Shown here one piece after another: positions 42,888 to 54,734 of a DNA stretch of 64,000 bases (its first letter is position 1; the number at the start of each line of letters is the position of its first letter). Position numbers and translations under genes: made by a program. The notes beneath the pieces were generated by a model, which had not been told where the DNA came from, made no database searches, and saw only the letters and a program-made list of their open reading frames with translations. Origin of the DNA: Calliphora vicina (taxonomy: Eukaryota > Arthropoda > Insecta > Diptera > Calliphoridae); the NCBI RefSeq assembly GCF_958450345.1, contig NC_088780.1, positions 134,492,226 to 134,556,225 of the forward strand, in the 5' to 3' direction.

Positions 42888-45800
42888 CTAGAAAATTTAA
42901 AACAAACCAGAAATCAATACAGTTGTGATGTTGCATTTCAATTTATATTTATTCTCATTCTTACCCTTCCATGTAATGGCCATTGGATTACATTCGCGAC
43001 TACGCAATTCTTTCTTCAAATCCTTGATGCGGACATCACGTGAAATGTTGGATACTTTAACAGAGAAATCGCGTGTTGGGCGATTCTTACGTGACTTTGG
43101 TCTTCTGTTGCCACCTTCGCCAGCCGATTTACGATCTTGACTCTTCGATTCTACACCAGATTGATCACCTTCGGACTAAAAAAAATAAAGAGAAAAGAAC
43201 AATGAAATGAAAATTAAAAAAAAAAATTTTTTATTCATATAATAATAGAAGTATAAATTAAATATTTATTTCATATGGCCTTATAGTTTTCAAGAAATAA
43301 CTTTTAAAATATAAATCCAACTATAGTTCTCTGAAAAAGGCCATTGATTTATTTATAAAACTGTAGATCATATAGCCACGGGTCTTATCAAGTTTTCTCA
43401 TTTTCATTTTGGGAATTGATTTGATTAAAAAACGGAATATCACTGTGCTAAATAATTAAGATGTAATAAAACTGTTAAAAACAATTTGAATAATCTATTA
43501 TATTTTGTTCTAGTGATATTTTAGCTTTACCAAAATTATTGGAGTGCTTTTTAATAAATTTTGTATGTTTTTGTAAAACTTTAGGTCAATGTTCTAAATA
43601 ACAGTAGTTACGTTTTAATAGATCCTTCAAAATTGATATTCCATCGGTGGGGCATACTGAAGTACTATTAATAGAAGCAGTCCATAAGTACATCCGCGGA
43701 CATAATTTTTTTTTACTTTAAGACTTAGTTCTCTGAAAAATGTAATTGATTGGTTTATAAAACTGTAGATCAATGTACTAAATACCAGATCCATCTAGTA
43801 GAAACAATTACTTTTTAATTGATCTTTTAAATTTTATATTCCGTCGGTGGGGTATACTGGAGATAATATAAAATTAGGGTTTTTATCCCGGGAATTCCCG
43901 GTACAAATTTCCCGGGAATTTTGCCAATTTATCACTACCCGATTCCCGGGATTTATAATCGGGAATCCGGGGAATTAAAAACTGACGAAAATACTTAGAA
44001 AACTAGTTATTAGAACACTATTTTTTTCACCAAAAAACAGTAAAAAGTTTTTTACAGTTTTTTGTTTATATTTATTATATTTGCTTATTATTATTATTTA
44101 TTTGGGGTTTTTCGTATGAAAATTTAAAAAGTGAATTCATTATTTATAGAATTTATTTCTTATTGAATCATTCTAATTTCTTAAATTTATTCTTCAAATC
44201 CATAACAAAATGCTTCAAAAATTTATTAAATGATTAAATTTTTCTTCAATTCAAATCTAGTACAAAAAGGCTTAAGACAATTTTTTCAATTAATTTTGTA
44301 AATTATTTGATTTAACAAAAATTTAATCATTCAAAGTTTGAATAAATTCTGTTATTAATTAACTTTAAAATTAATTCAGTTTAAACAAAGGCTTTGGAAT
44401 GAATCTAAAAAATTAAATATTAGGAAGGGATTTATGGATTCATGGCTGACATTTTTTAATTACGGATTAAGATTTTAGTGAATTAAGCTCAAATTTTATT
44501 AATTAATTCGAAGCTCTGCTATTTAATAATTATAACACTAATTTTTTATATGAAATTTGGCTATAATATTCCTAATTTACAGTATCATTATATATTTCGG
44601 GAATAGCCGGGTACCCGGGATTATAGAAAAAATTTCCCGATTCCCGAGAATAAAAAAAGGTCGGGAAATTAAAAACCCTATATAACCACCCCTATCGCGA
44701 ATAAATATTTCACATGAAATATTTTCCCTTTTCCTTTTTTCGTTCATCAACTTTGTTCACGTGAAAAAATTCCCCTTGTGAAATTTTTAGATGGAATTTT
44801 GTAAACAATAAACAGCTGTTACAAACAAAATCAACTATTGTGAATGTAAAGTTCATAGTGATATTCCCGATAGCAATTTTCCCTTCGAGGGAAATGAATA
44901 TTTCATGGGAACAAAATTTCACATGTTATTGCCGATAGGGGTGAAAATGTATAATGTATAAAATAAAAACGCTTAATTTTTATAGACTTTCATATTCCGT
45001 GCGATTGATAGATCAGTTTGTTACAAATATGAATCCAAATAATAATCACGAAATTCAATTTAATTCATACTTTAAATATGTTTTGAAATTGTAGCTTAAT
45101 GTGCTACTTTTTAATAGATCCCTCAACATTTTTATTCCGTTGGTGGGACACATATTTTAAAATAAATTATGGGAATATAAAAACTATATGTATTGTATTC
45201 AACTATTGAATAAATTCCCTGAAAATTATTTGTGAAATTAATATTTCTCCGGTTGCTTAGGTCAAGACGTCTAAAAAACATTCCCAAAGTTCGTTGCACC
45301 TACGAACTTTAAATAAGATTAACGCAAGACAACTTACTTCTGTAAAAGTTAAAATTTTGTATTGCATATATCTTTTATTATAAACACTCACCTTAGTTGG
45401 ACGTCTTCTGCGATTGATGAAACGTCTTCTTTGTGGTGGATTACGTTTCTGTTGTTGGCCATTATTTTCGCCACCTTGCTGTTGTTCGGCATTATTCTGT
45501 GAGACAGTACGACGTTGATAACGACGATTGCCACCATAGCGACGACGTGGTAAGTAACGACGACGATTATGGTTGCGTTGATGCTGTTCAACATCTGTGT
45601 CTTCCTCTTTGAGGACAATGACCTTGCCGGCCTGTTCCTGAGTTTCTTTGAGTACTTGGAGTACGGGTATCATTTTAAGGCGACGTTCTGAGAGTAATTC
45701 CCAGAAAATGCCAGTGGGACGGGGCAAACGTTTGGCAACGCGTATAACCTCGGTGGGTGTAATAATCATATCAACGGGAGAATCATATCTTTGGAATAGA

Positions 45801-46592
45801 TTTGTTGGTAGATTATCAACCACTTGAGAGTCATGTACCATTGTGGCAATGACGGTTTTATCAGTTATAGAGCCAATTTCCATAAGGAGACCGATGTCTA
45901 AGTCATTGAAACCATTGCCGCGACCAATGCGATAGCCATCGCGTGACACAACAACTGAACCAATGATGACCATATCCAGTTCGAGTTTGTTTTCCAAAGC
46001 TAAACAACAAAAAAATAATAATTATTCAAAAATACATTATATATACCAGAGACAAACTTAAAAAAAACATGACAAATGCAATTAAAATTTTGTTAATTTA
46101 ATAATTTGTTAGTCAGCTATAGCTAGTTGTATGTCATACTCACAAATTTCAATACGATGTTTTTCAAGATTCTGGATATTGAGAATTTCGTTCTTTTGTT
46201 CTTCTGTTGCATCGGCTGGTACATCGACCTTCAAGTACAAAGCCTTAGAATCGCGTGTACTGGGCAAATACAAATTCTTGCCAGCAAGTAATGTTTGCAA
46301 TTTAGCGACAGACAAAGCGCGATCAATTAAAACCTTAATTTCCTCTATTAAGAAAAAATAGAAAACCAAAAACAAAATTAATTTTACAAATTAATATTAC
46401 AAAAGAAAAAATAAAACTTACTGGCATTTTTGAATTCCTCAGTTTCGGCCAATAGAGCGCCGGCCTTGTCACTGTCCACAAAACCTGGTATGCGATTGAA
46501 AATGGCATTGAAACCTACACCAAATTTGTTTTCTTGCAATTTCTTCCATGTTTGCACACGCAATGAGCGTTTGGTGGGCTCAACAGCTTGAG
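42385..46592 (-). CDS. MTHFSD: MTHFSD-like protein (methenyl-THF synthetase domain plus RRM), five firm exons
   Basis: The exons in transcript order are 46592-46422, 46344-46144, 45999-45392, 43175-42965 and 42887-42385, with matching phases. The N-terminal part (RVQTWKKLQENKFGVGFNAI, NRIPGFVDSDKAGALL, DMVIIGSVVVSRDGYRIGRG, GFNDLDIGLL, TMVHDSQVVD, ITPTEVI, PRPTGIFWE) follows vertebrate MTHFSD, a diverged 5-formyltetrahydrofolate cyclo-ligase fold. An Arg/Asn/Gln-rich linker follows. Then comes an RRM-like domain split over the last two exons (FSVKVSNISRDVRIKDLKKE ... GRCYLHFGN) and a low-complexity acidic/Ala-Gly tail. Whether the folate domain is active is unknown in this family; the RRM suggests RNA binding. 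Exon 1 lies upstream, with a candidate at 62039-62096. Confidence 0.92.
42965..43175 (-). CDS. MTHFSD: MTHFSD-like exon 5: first half of the RRM
   Basis: A T-rich tract and tttag precede 43175, and donor GTAAGA occupies 42964-42959. It encodes a basic stretch (GGNRRPKSRKNRPTR) followed by DFSVKVSNISRDVRIKDLKK and ELRSRECNPMAITWK, i.e. beta1-alpha1-beta2 of an RRM-type fold. The whole exon has no in-frame stop, and its frame joins exon 6 across a split Gly codon. Confidence 0.88.
43877..44678. mobile_element. CCCGGG-rich element with GGGTTTTTA inverted ends
   Basis: gggtttttatcccgggaatt (43877) and 'gtcgggaaattaaaaaccc' (ending 44678), with TA at 43875-43876 and 44679-44680. Each end has several cccgggaatt/aattcccggg repeats within ~110 bp. 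The centre is AT-rich and has no coding sequence. A fragment of the family may be at 15900-15953. Confidence 0.72.
44692..44942. mobile_element. ~250-bp MITE with CACCCCTATCG inverted ends, copy 1
   Basis: cacccctatcgcgaataaat at the left and 'ttattgccgataggggtg' at the right. The interior has 'cacatgaaatattttccctt', 'ttgttcacgtgaaaaaattc' and 'caataaacagctgttacaaa'. Related copies: 49993-50210, 50685-50780, 53094-53270 and 55325-55584. Confidence 0.78.
45392..45999 (-). CDS. MTHFSD: MTHFSD-like exon 4: rest of the catalytic-fold domain and RG-rich linker
   Basis: Acceptor ttgtttag abuts 45999 and donor GTGAGT occupies 45391-45386. It carries LELDMVIIGSVVVSRDGYRI, GRGNGFNDLDIGLLMEIGSI, ITPTEVIRVAKRLPRPTGIF and the end of the folate-like fold. 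The final ~60 residues are an Arg/Asn/Gln-rich stretch (NHNRRRYLPRRRYGGNRRYQ ... RRRFINRRRRPTK), likely an unstructured nucleic-acid-binding linker. The exon ends in phase 0. Confidence 0.93.
46144..46344 (-). CDS. MTHFSD: MTHFSD-like exon 3
   Basis: The acceptor ttcttaatag abuts 46344 and the donor GTGAGT occupies 46143-46138. It encodes EIKVLIDRALSVAKLQTLLA, then GKNLYLPSTRDSKALYLKVD and VPADATEEQKNEILNIQNLE, the beta-strand/loop part of the domain corresponding to the KTLLVPTPRL region of the vertebrate protein. Confidence 0.92.
46422..46592 (-). CDS. MTHFSD: MTHFSD-like exon 2: start of the folate-synthetase-like domain
   Basis: Read on the minus strand, the acceptor atttacag abuts 46592 and donor GTAAGT occupies 46421-46416. 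It encodes QAVEPTKRSLRVQTWKKLQE, then NKFGVGFNAIFNRIPGFVDS and DKAGALLAETEEFKNA. The first two bases complete a codon begun in exon 1, so the first exon must end with one base of a codon. Confidence 0.9.
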
Positions 46593-46659
46593 CTGTAAAT
46601 AAAAAATAAACAAAATTAGAAAAGAAATTTACATAAATAATCATTTCGAAAACATTTTA

Positions 46660-47149
46660 TACGAACTGTTTGTAATATATAAAGTGATAACAGCCCCCCC
46701 ATTATGAAAAGAATTTAGCACATGTTCAATACATTTCCTACAACTACAAAAGTTTTGCTAATAAATTATGTGTATTTTTTTTTTTTGTTCTCACCATTTC
46801 ATTTGCATGTTATTTATCACTTACAAATATGCACACAATAGCAAACAAACAATTCAATTAAATAAGATGCAGTGCAGGTTTGGTTTCTTTTAAAATATGA
46901 TTTTATTATTGCTTTCCAATAGATGTTTGATGTGAATGAAGCAAGCAAATATTTTCAGTAACTATTAAGTTATAAACAGAAAAACAAGTATAAGAGAGAA
47001 AATCTAATTTATTAAAACAATAAATTTCACCATACATACTAGGGGACCAAAGAAGAACTGTTATACAGAATAATGTGCTATAAATAGCATACCCATCTAT
47101 GTATTAATAGCAGTTATTTTTTTTAATAGATACTTAACAATGTATATTC
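46660..47149. other. Upstream/intron sequence next to MTHFSD exon 2
   Basis: AT-rich with a C7 run at 46693-46699. No coding sequence seen. 'cgtatattccgtcg'-type repeat text resumes just before the Transib-like element. Confidence 0.4.
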
Positions 47150-47154
47150 CGTCG

Positions 47155-48535
47155 CACAGTGGGAGAAAACCCTAATTTAGTGGAACTAAATTCGTATCTT
47201 CTAAACGCTTGGCCAAATTAATTTCATTTATATGGAAATATTACAGGCAAGGAGGTAAGCTAATAAAGTAATGCGAAATGGGTACTGCTACTTCAGTAGA
47301 ATGAGCGGTAGTGGCTGCTAAACTACACTACATCGGAAGAAATTCTATACTATTTTCAATTGTAAGAAATTATTTTAATATATCTTTCAAAAAATTTAAA
47401 TTATATAAGTAATTTTATTTATAGCAAGTAACTATTTAAATCTATAGATTTTGGACATTTACCCTATTGCCGGTATAGGTCGAAATATTCATATGAAATT
47501 AAACTTTTTTTAGTTTTATTAATAACTTTATTTTTAAAAACGAATAACAATTACACTGTGCAACAACCAAAATCGGAATGGAGAAAATCGGGAAATATTT
47601 GGACCCGCTGTTATCAAAAAACTGGAGTCTGATGAATCACTAGGAAGTAATGGATCCAACAAAAGATGCATAACATCTTTCGATAACGCTTACACTTTTT
47701 AATAGCTTACAGAAGAAGTTCTGGACAATGTGGATATAACACAGCGTTAAAACAAATATATTAATATTGACATAAAATGCTTTGCAAATATTATATTTTT
47801 AATCTAAATAAAGCACTACCATATTTAAAAGGACTCATAATTTTATGTCAAATTTGGTATATTGGCATTTGTTTTTAGCAACTTGTAAGTAGTTAGAATT
47901 ACATAAATTCCATTTTTATATAATGTAATTACCAATAGCACTTCCTATATATAATCTTAAAAAAATAAGGAACAATTTAGTACGAGATTTTACATCGTCC
48001 AAACGATAACAATTTTTTAAAAAAATTATATAAATTCACCTCGCACTTTTTCGCAGCTAAATTTTTCACCATATGTAGTCTATAATATAGCCTTGATATT
48101 GATATAAAAATTAGGACTGCATCTCACAGCATTAGTAACTGGCAACCTTCCAAAAATTCAAAAAAGTAAAAAAAAAATTCTATAAGAATGTGGCCATTGG
48201 TTATCACAAATAACGGAAAATATATTTTTATTTTTCTGATTTACCAAGACTCATATTCCATCTACATAAAAAAAAGTAAAAATACATCTTAAAGAAAACC
48301 TTGTACTATCCAGCTTAACAACAACTTTGAAACCAATTCTTCATAAAAAAATTTCTGAAAAAATTTTTATTTTTAAATAGTTGTCAAAACCAAACCACTG
48401 AAGTTATTAATAAATGTTAAATATTTTTAAGTACAGCAACAACTACAGATTGAAACTACATAACAATAAAACAAATATGCGAAAGTTTTTTTTTTTTTAT
48501 TTTGCGCCACTAAATTGTTGATTTCTCCCACAGTG
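47155..48535. mobile_element. Transib-like element with CACAGTGGGAGAAA ends and TSD CGTCG
   Basis: CACAGTGGGAGAAA starts at 47155 and, read inverted, CACTGTGGGAGAAA ends at 48535. CGTCG flanks both sides (47150-47154 and 48536-48540). CAC-initial heptamer-like ends plus a 5-bp GC-rich duplication are diagnostic of Transib. The target is a copy of the local 'attccgtcggtgggac' repeat, whose sequence is restored by removing the insert. The 1381-bp body shows no recognisable transposase, so it is non-autonomous or heavily decayed. Confidence 0.8.
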
Positions 48536-48540
48536 CGTCG

Positions 48541-49170
48541 GTGGGACATAATGAAGCGATATAGACAAGATACACTTAATGACATTTTTCAAAAAAAAAA
48601 ATATAATTATTTATTTATAGAACTGTAGATCAATTTTGAATTTAAATCTTATGGAAGTTTTCTGAAAAAAGTCAATGATTGCTTTACAAAACTGTAGATT
48701 GATGTGCTAAATAACGTGTCCAACTAATAGCAGTTACTTTTTATAGATACTTAAAAATTAATATTCCGTCGGTGGGGCATACTGCACTCCAGAAATATAG
48801 CCGCGGACTTAAAATAAATGTCTTTTAAATTTAATATTCCGTCGGTGGGGCATACTGGAATGATATTAAAAAAATACACTTCATAGGTATAGCCGCGGAC
48901 TTAATCAAAGTACCTCAATTAACTAGAGCACTCCAAAAGTATAGCCGCGGACTTAAAATACAATATTTATGATAAGCTTTCTAGAAAGTCATTGATTTCT
49001 TTTAAAAAATTGTAGATACATGTGCAAAATAACATGGCCATCTAGTAGAGCAGCTACTTTTTAATAGATCTTTTAAAATTAATATTCCGTCGGTGGGGCA
49101 TACTGGAATGATATTAAATGAATCCACTCCACAGCCGCGGACTTAATAAAATTACCTCAAAAATATCAAA
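48541..49170 (-). repeat. Locally expanded 'CCGTCGGTGGGGCATACTGG' repeat, second cluster
   Basis: Copies at about 48538, 48764, 48838 and 49087 of 'ccgtcggtggggcatact', interleaved with five 'agccgcggacttaa' motifs (48798, 48892, 48942, 49133 and a partial). They share 'aactgtagatcaat' and 'cagttactttttatagat' leaders with the 43.3-45.2 kb cluster. Confidence 0.75.
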
Positions 49171-49189
49171 TATGAAGTAAAAAAAAAAG

Positions 49190-49640
49190 TAAGAACGTAT
49201 AGTTGGTCAAGTATGACCATATTATTTTTATTATAATTTCAATAATTTTTTTCGTCAGTGAATTCCGGAGCTAAGTCCAATTATCAACCAATCATCATGA
49301 AATTAGGAAGCGTGATTTCTATATGTTATGAGATTTATTCTAGTTAAAGTGATTTTCGGAAGTGGGAGCTATGTGATTTCGTGTGATTTATTTATATTGT
49401 ATTTATGTGGATACCAGAATTTTTATGAAATTTATATAAATCAGCCAATAAAGTCCCACTTCGGGATGACATTTGTATAGTGGCTAGATTTAATAATCGA
49501 CAGATTTCAACCAGTTTCAAATTTATGTCCCAAATTTTATCAAAATATCTTCAATATTGTGACCTGTACTTTGCGCACTAGGTTTACATGAACAGCCAGA
49601 TGGACGGGCTTAGAAAGTGATTCTATAAAACGCATAAATA
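49190..49640. repeat. Dispersed repeat sharing blocks with the 57-59 kb palindrome
   Basis: 'gtaagaacgtatagttggtc' near 49189, 'catgaaattaggaagcgtga' at 49297 and 'gtgattttcggaagtggga' at 49349 match text in the 57.16-59.43 kb inverted repeat ('catgaaattaggtcgtgtga', 'gtgatttttggaagcgggt'). The end 'gaacagccagatggacgg' recalls DINE/mini-me-type GTCY regions. Confidence 0.55.
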
Positions 49641-49992
49641 TGCTTAAATAACTTGATCATCTGTAATAGCAGTTAGTTACTTTTTAATAATCTGGTAAAT
49701 ATGTAAGACCTAAAGTTTTGCATATATTTTGGCTTAAAATAATGTAAAAGCAAAACTAATCAATATTCCAAAAGTATTAATAAATTACAATAAATCTAGT
49801 AAAACACAATTTATGTCAACTTATAATAAATCAAAATTAAGAAAGATTAAACACACCAAAAAAAAAGAAACGACATAAAAGAAAACCTTTATTTTTTATA
49901 CCCCATCACTTTGCTTTTTGTTAATCGTTCTATTAATTAAGATTTAATTTAAATGCCATTTATAAAAATCCGAAAATATCGAATACAATCAC

Positions 49993-50780
49993 CCCTATCG
50001 CGAATCAATATTTCACATGAACTATGTTCCTTTTCCCATTTTTCGTTCATAAATTTTGTTCACGTGAAAAAATTCCCTGTTTTGAAATTTTTTGATGGAA
50101 TTTTGTAAACAATAAACAGTTGTCACGAACAAAACCAACTATTGTGAATGAAAAGTTTAGGGGAATATGACGATAGTAATTTTCCCTTCGAGGAAAATGG
50201 ATATTTCATGGGAACATACCCCTAGGTCTCCACGTAGCAATAATTATTGCTGCAATTGTCAAATTTGATTGCGTCAATGAAATTTGCGAGTGTAGACCGC
50301 AAATTACCATATGTAGCAATCCATTGCGCAATGATTGCTCTACTGATTGCCTGAGCAACCATTGCTAAGCAATAGGATGGATGTGTCAGTTCATTTGTCA
50401 TTAATGTAAAATTTCTTCTTTCTATGATCCGGTGCGATAAATTCATATATATTTAATTTATTTAAGTACCAAAAGTAAAAAAACAAAGAAATATTATCAT
50501 TCAACACAAAATATAAGCAAAATACACCTCAGTTTTTCATAGAACTTCTCGCGTTGAAAATTTTGTATTTGTGACGAACGTTTGTGACGCTCTTCTGTTG
50601 TTCTGCCGACGATATTGCTTGTGCTTAGCAATAAAAATTGATACGTGAAGACCAAGGGTTAGTTAATTTCACTTGTTTTTCACGATAGGGGTGATTGTGA
50701 ATGAAAAGTTCATGGGAATTTTTCCTTCCAGGGAAATGGATATTTCGTGGGAACATAAATATCACATATTATTGCCGATA
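49993..50780. mobile_element. CACCCCTATCG MITE copies 2 and 3, interrupted by another MITE
   Basis: A copy starts at 49993 (cacccctatcgcgaatcaat) and runs to 'ttcatgggaacata' at 50219. A different element occupies 50221-50664. After a 'cgataggggtga' end (50684-50695) a second partial copy ('gaatgaaaagttcatgggaa') runs to 'ttattgccgatag' at 50781. Confidence 0.65.
50221..50664. mobile_element. ~445-bp MITE with CCCTAGGTCTCCACGTA ends
   Basis: ccctaggtctccacgtagca at the left and 'gatacgtgaagaccaaggg' at the right are imperfect inverted ends. Several 'agcaat(t)' and 'attgcgcaatgattgc' repeats lie inside. The target duplication is unclear. The open stretch on the minus strand is incidental. Confidence 0.6.
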
Positions 50781-50789
50781 GAAGTCCTG

Positions 50790-53090
50790 AAATAGACACA
50801 GTACTGACGAAAAAACAAGCAATCGTGCGATTATAATTCGGCCTATAAGCTTCAATTGATTTATGCATTAGTTTAATAAGTTATGAATAAATCAAAATTA
50901 TATTACAATTAAAATTTGGAATAAATACACCATGTTTTTAGGGCACTCATATTTTTATGAGCACAACTGTATGTCTGTTAGAATGCGAGCAAGTAGTAAG
51001 TACCTAGTAAGAGTATAAAAAAAATAAACCGAAAATCTTCAATATTAATTAAAACCCATTACTTCACTTCATTTAAATTTTAATAAATGATATGATATCA
51101 CATCATCATATAAAACAAAATCATTCCTAATCATGTTAAGAGAATATCCAAGTTTATGTGTAAAAATGTAGAGCAAACAAATTTTGAATGAATGTAATTT
51201 TTTTGTTTTCTTCTTAAAATATATAGAAATAAAATAGCGTCATTGAGAAAAGTGTAATAAACTCATAGTATGTACTCGTATAAATATATGATGGATGACT
51301 AAAATACAATTTATAAATGTATGGGATGATGGCATATGGTTGCTTTTGCAGAGCGAATCGGGTAGGATGACTGAGTATATATCAGGCTAAAAATAAATTT
51401 TTTTATGAATAGCATTAAGAGTAATGGAAAATGTATAACAAAATAATTTAGGAAAAAGGTGGTTATGGAAAAAGAAATCAGATAAAGAGAAATATTAAAT
51501 TGAGCTGCTAGAAACCAAACCTGTAATAGGTATGTACTTACAAAAAGCTGTTCTATTTTACATTCAGAAAGATCTAACAAGAAGCTAAATTTGTATAATC
51601 AAACATTTATAAACTCTGCATTCATAAATAAAAAAAACTACTACATTCTACTAAAAGTCTGTCAATTTAAGAAAAAAATCAATGTTTGATTAGTATTGAT
51701 AACTTTAAACTAAATAAAGAAAACAATCGAAAAAATAAAACAAAACACTGTAATGAATTAGAGACGATAGAGACGTCGTCGGTCCATAATGAGAATGTAC
51801 GAGACAGAGGTATGAATAAAAAGAAAACAACAACAGAGATTTCAAATCTGTTAAAAAAAATACATATGTACTATGAATAATATAAAAATATGAAAAAAAA
51901 CGCTATCACTCTGACCCATTTAAAAAAAAAAAATATAAAAAAAACGTATGTAGTGCTAAAACTTTTTCTATTACAAAAATGTTAAGTAAAATTACAAACA
52001 ATTACATTTCTAGAGTAATAATAGCTATCAAACGTAAAAATATTGTACACCTATAAAGAAACAACAATAAATAGATAAAAGTATTGACTACTAAAACAAC
52101 ATTATCGTTTATTAACCTTTTGTATGTTTGTGAATCTATTTCCAATTTCTTTTCTCCCTTATTTTTTGCATAAACAGTTTTGTTTTTATTTATTTAGTAT
52201 TTTTTTTTTTGTTTCTTCTATATCAAAATAATAACAACAAATAAAAGAGTTGAGCAAAATAGATGGCGACGACGATGACGACAATAATTGATGACTGTAA
52301 AATAAAATATGTATATAACTGAGACAAAAAAAAACAAGAGATCTTTAGAGAAATTCGAGAGCTTCAAAATTATTGTTCAACAAAAATTAATTTCTTATTC
52401 TATCCAGGTTTTTTTTTTATATGTACTTTTGTTTTGTTGGACGTTTTTATTATTTCTGTTAACGGAAATTGATAAAAAAAAAATAACAGCAAATTTGAAG
52501 AACCTGTTTTTGCACACCCAAATATTTTAGATGTACAAGTATGGGTACGAATAAAATAAAATGCAAATAGAATTTTAGAAAAACCTAGAATACATTTAAA
52601 GTTTAAATTTTTTTTTTAATTTTAAACATACATATTTTAAATTTCGTACCGGATTGTTTAAAATGCAAAGTATGTATGTTAGAAAAAAAACAGAGTTTTA
52701 AGACAGTAATAATAACATACATTAAATGTTTACCTTGTGATATGCCAATAACCACTGAAAATTATACCTAGCTGTTGGAACTAAATTAGAGAATCAAAGG
52801 ATTATCTAGCTAAAACAGATGTTGGTACCTATTTCACATTTATGACATTGTTAACAAGATTATTTTTCAATTCAAAATTGTGAATAAATCGAAATATTGT
52901 AACAATGTAATAACAACTGAGAATAAGGTTTGAGAATAATTTGCAAATAAATGTATTTCTCAAATCGAGTACAAACTGTCCTTTTTGTTGAGAAATTTAT
53001 TATTCTCAAATGTTTATTAAATCATGTTTACACGCTAGTCATTTGATATACATACAATCATTCTCCAGTTGATACCAAACCTGAATGTAA
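50790..53090. other. Long AT-rich stretch in the presumed MTHFSD first intron, no gene seen
   Basis: A-rich and T-rich low-complexity sequence with short poly-A runs (51900-51945). A patch 'atggcgacgacgatgacgac' at 52262 is simple-sequence-like. No terminal repeats, splice-bounded exon or RNA gene was recognised. Confidence 0.4.
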
Positions 53091-53093
53091 ATC

Positions 53094-53270
53094 ACCCCTA
53101 TCACGAATCAATATTTCACATGAAATATAAATCTTCTTCCCCATTTTTCGTCCATCAACTTTGTTTACGTGAATAAATTCCCCATAATGTGAAATTTTTA
53201 AGTGGATTTTGTTAACAATAAACAGCTGTTACGAACAAAATCAACTATTATGAATGAATAGGTTTAGATT
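53094..53270. mobile_element. CACCCCTATCG MITE, truncated copy
   Basis: cacccctatcacgaatcaat starts at 53094 and runs through 'caataaacagctgttacgaa' before losing similarity near 53270. The right end is missing. Confidence 0.65.
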
Positions 53271-54730
53271 TATTTTTCACATATTTGGAAATTTGAGATC
53301 AATTCATAATATATTCATTAAAATTAAATTAAAAAAAAAACTTCGTATGTTCTCATTTTTTTTTAAGTCGTTCTAAAACGTATGACATTTAAGAAAAAGT
53401 TTGATTTTAAATTACTGCCAATATGATAGCTAATCTGATTTTTTTTTTCCAAAATAAAGCCCTAATTTCGTCCAAAAACTCTAATTTTGTTAATAAAAAA
53501 AGTCAATTTGACAAGAAAAAAATGCAAAATTTAGACAATTTCAATCACAGTACTAAAATTTTAATTTTTAGTTATTCAATACTGTAAAACACAAATTTTC
53601 CTATAGGAAAATCTGTTCTACACAAAATTTGTATACATAACATTTTCTATAGAAAATACTATAAGACAAGAATAAGCTTTCCAATCATTTATTCTTTAGT
53701 GTTCGCTTAATAGAACTGTTATTAAATTCCAAATATGAAAATGGATATCGTAGGAAATTCATTATTGTAGATGACATATTTTATTCGTACGTTCGTTCAA
53801 AGTTCATATCTCAAAATCCATATCTCTGTAGGTATGCTCATGTAATTTCTTAAAAAATAAAACAATATTTAAACCATTTAATTTAAAACAAAATCGTGTC
53901 ATTAAGCCACTAAACACAAAACACCTTAAAACTTACGGCATATTTTTATTTGAACGAATACAAAAAACCCAAAGAATTTGCACATCTAAATAAAATTTAA
54001 ATATCAAACATTTTTTTTTTAGAAATTCACTAACTACAAACACATTAAACCACACAAGGTAGAAATATAAAACAAAAACGACAATAACAATAACAAAATA
54101 TTTAAAAAAGAGAAAGAAGAAAAAACATCATTGGAATTTTTAAACATTTTAAATCTAAATGTTTTAACATGAAAGAAAAACATTTCAAAAAAACTAAACA
54201 AAATTGGCGGGAGAAGAAACACAGCAGAGAGAAAAAATAAAATGGAAGAATTAACAGAATAACACACAATGTTTTAAAAGTAGTTCTCCACTATATAGCA
54301 AATTAAACAAAATAAAAAAATAAATATAATTTGTTTAAAGAAAACGAAAAAGCGCATAAATAAACACGCGCTGAATTCTATTGACCAAGTCAATTATTAA
54401 ATGAGTATGTTTATGGTGGTAGTGTTTGTGTGAGCAAGAGTGTATTGGTATTATGAAAAACTACTAATACGAGGGAAATCTGAAAATTTAACTATTAAAT
54501 TTAACTGTACACCCATAACAACAAAAGTTTACTTACAAAATGAGAACTATCTTTTTCTCAAACTATGTTCTTTTTATTAGATATATTTGAAATGTGTATA
54601 GCCATTTCCCAAATTTTATTAAATTTGAGAATACATAGGCTATCCTACTGAGAAGCCTTAATTCATAAATTCAAATTTAATTTGTTAAAAAATAATTTTT
54701 CAAACTTTTTTTTAAAAATCAAGCTCCAAT
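53271..54730. other. AT-rich intronic sequence, nothing recognised
   Basis: Low-complexity A/T tracts. 53580-53670 has 'tcctataggaaaatctgttc' and 'acattttctatagaaaatac', small palindromes only. No coding sequence is supported on either strand. Confidence 0.4.
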
Positions 54731-54734
54731 TTAA

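Larger units (their letters stand above)
43300..45160. repeat. Locally expanded 'CCGTCGGTGGGGCATACTGG' repeat, first cluster
   Basis: Copies of 'ccatcggtggggcatactga' (43641), 'ccgtcggtggggtatactgg' (43841) and 'ccgttggtgggacacatat' (45137) are accompanied by 'actgtagatcaatgt', 'tagcagttactttttaat' and 'agccgcggacttaa'-like pieces. All are in one orientation in the MTHFSD intron. Two MITE-type insertions (43877-44678 and 44692-44942) sit between them. Confidence 0.7.
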
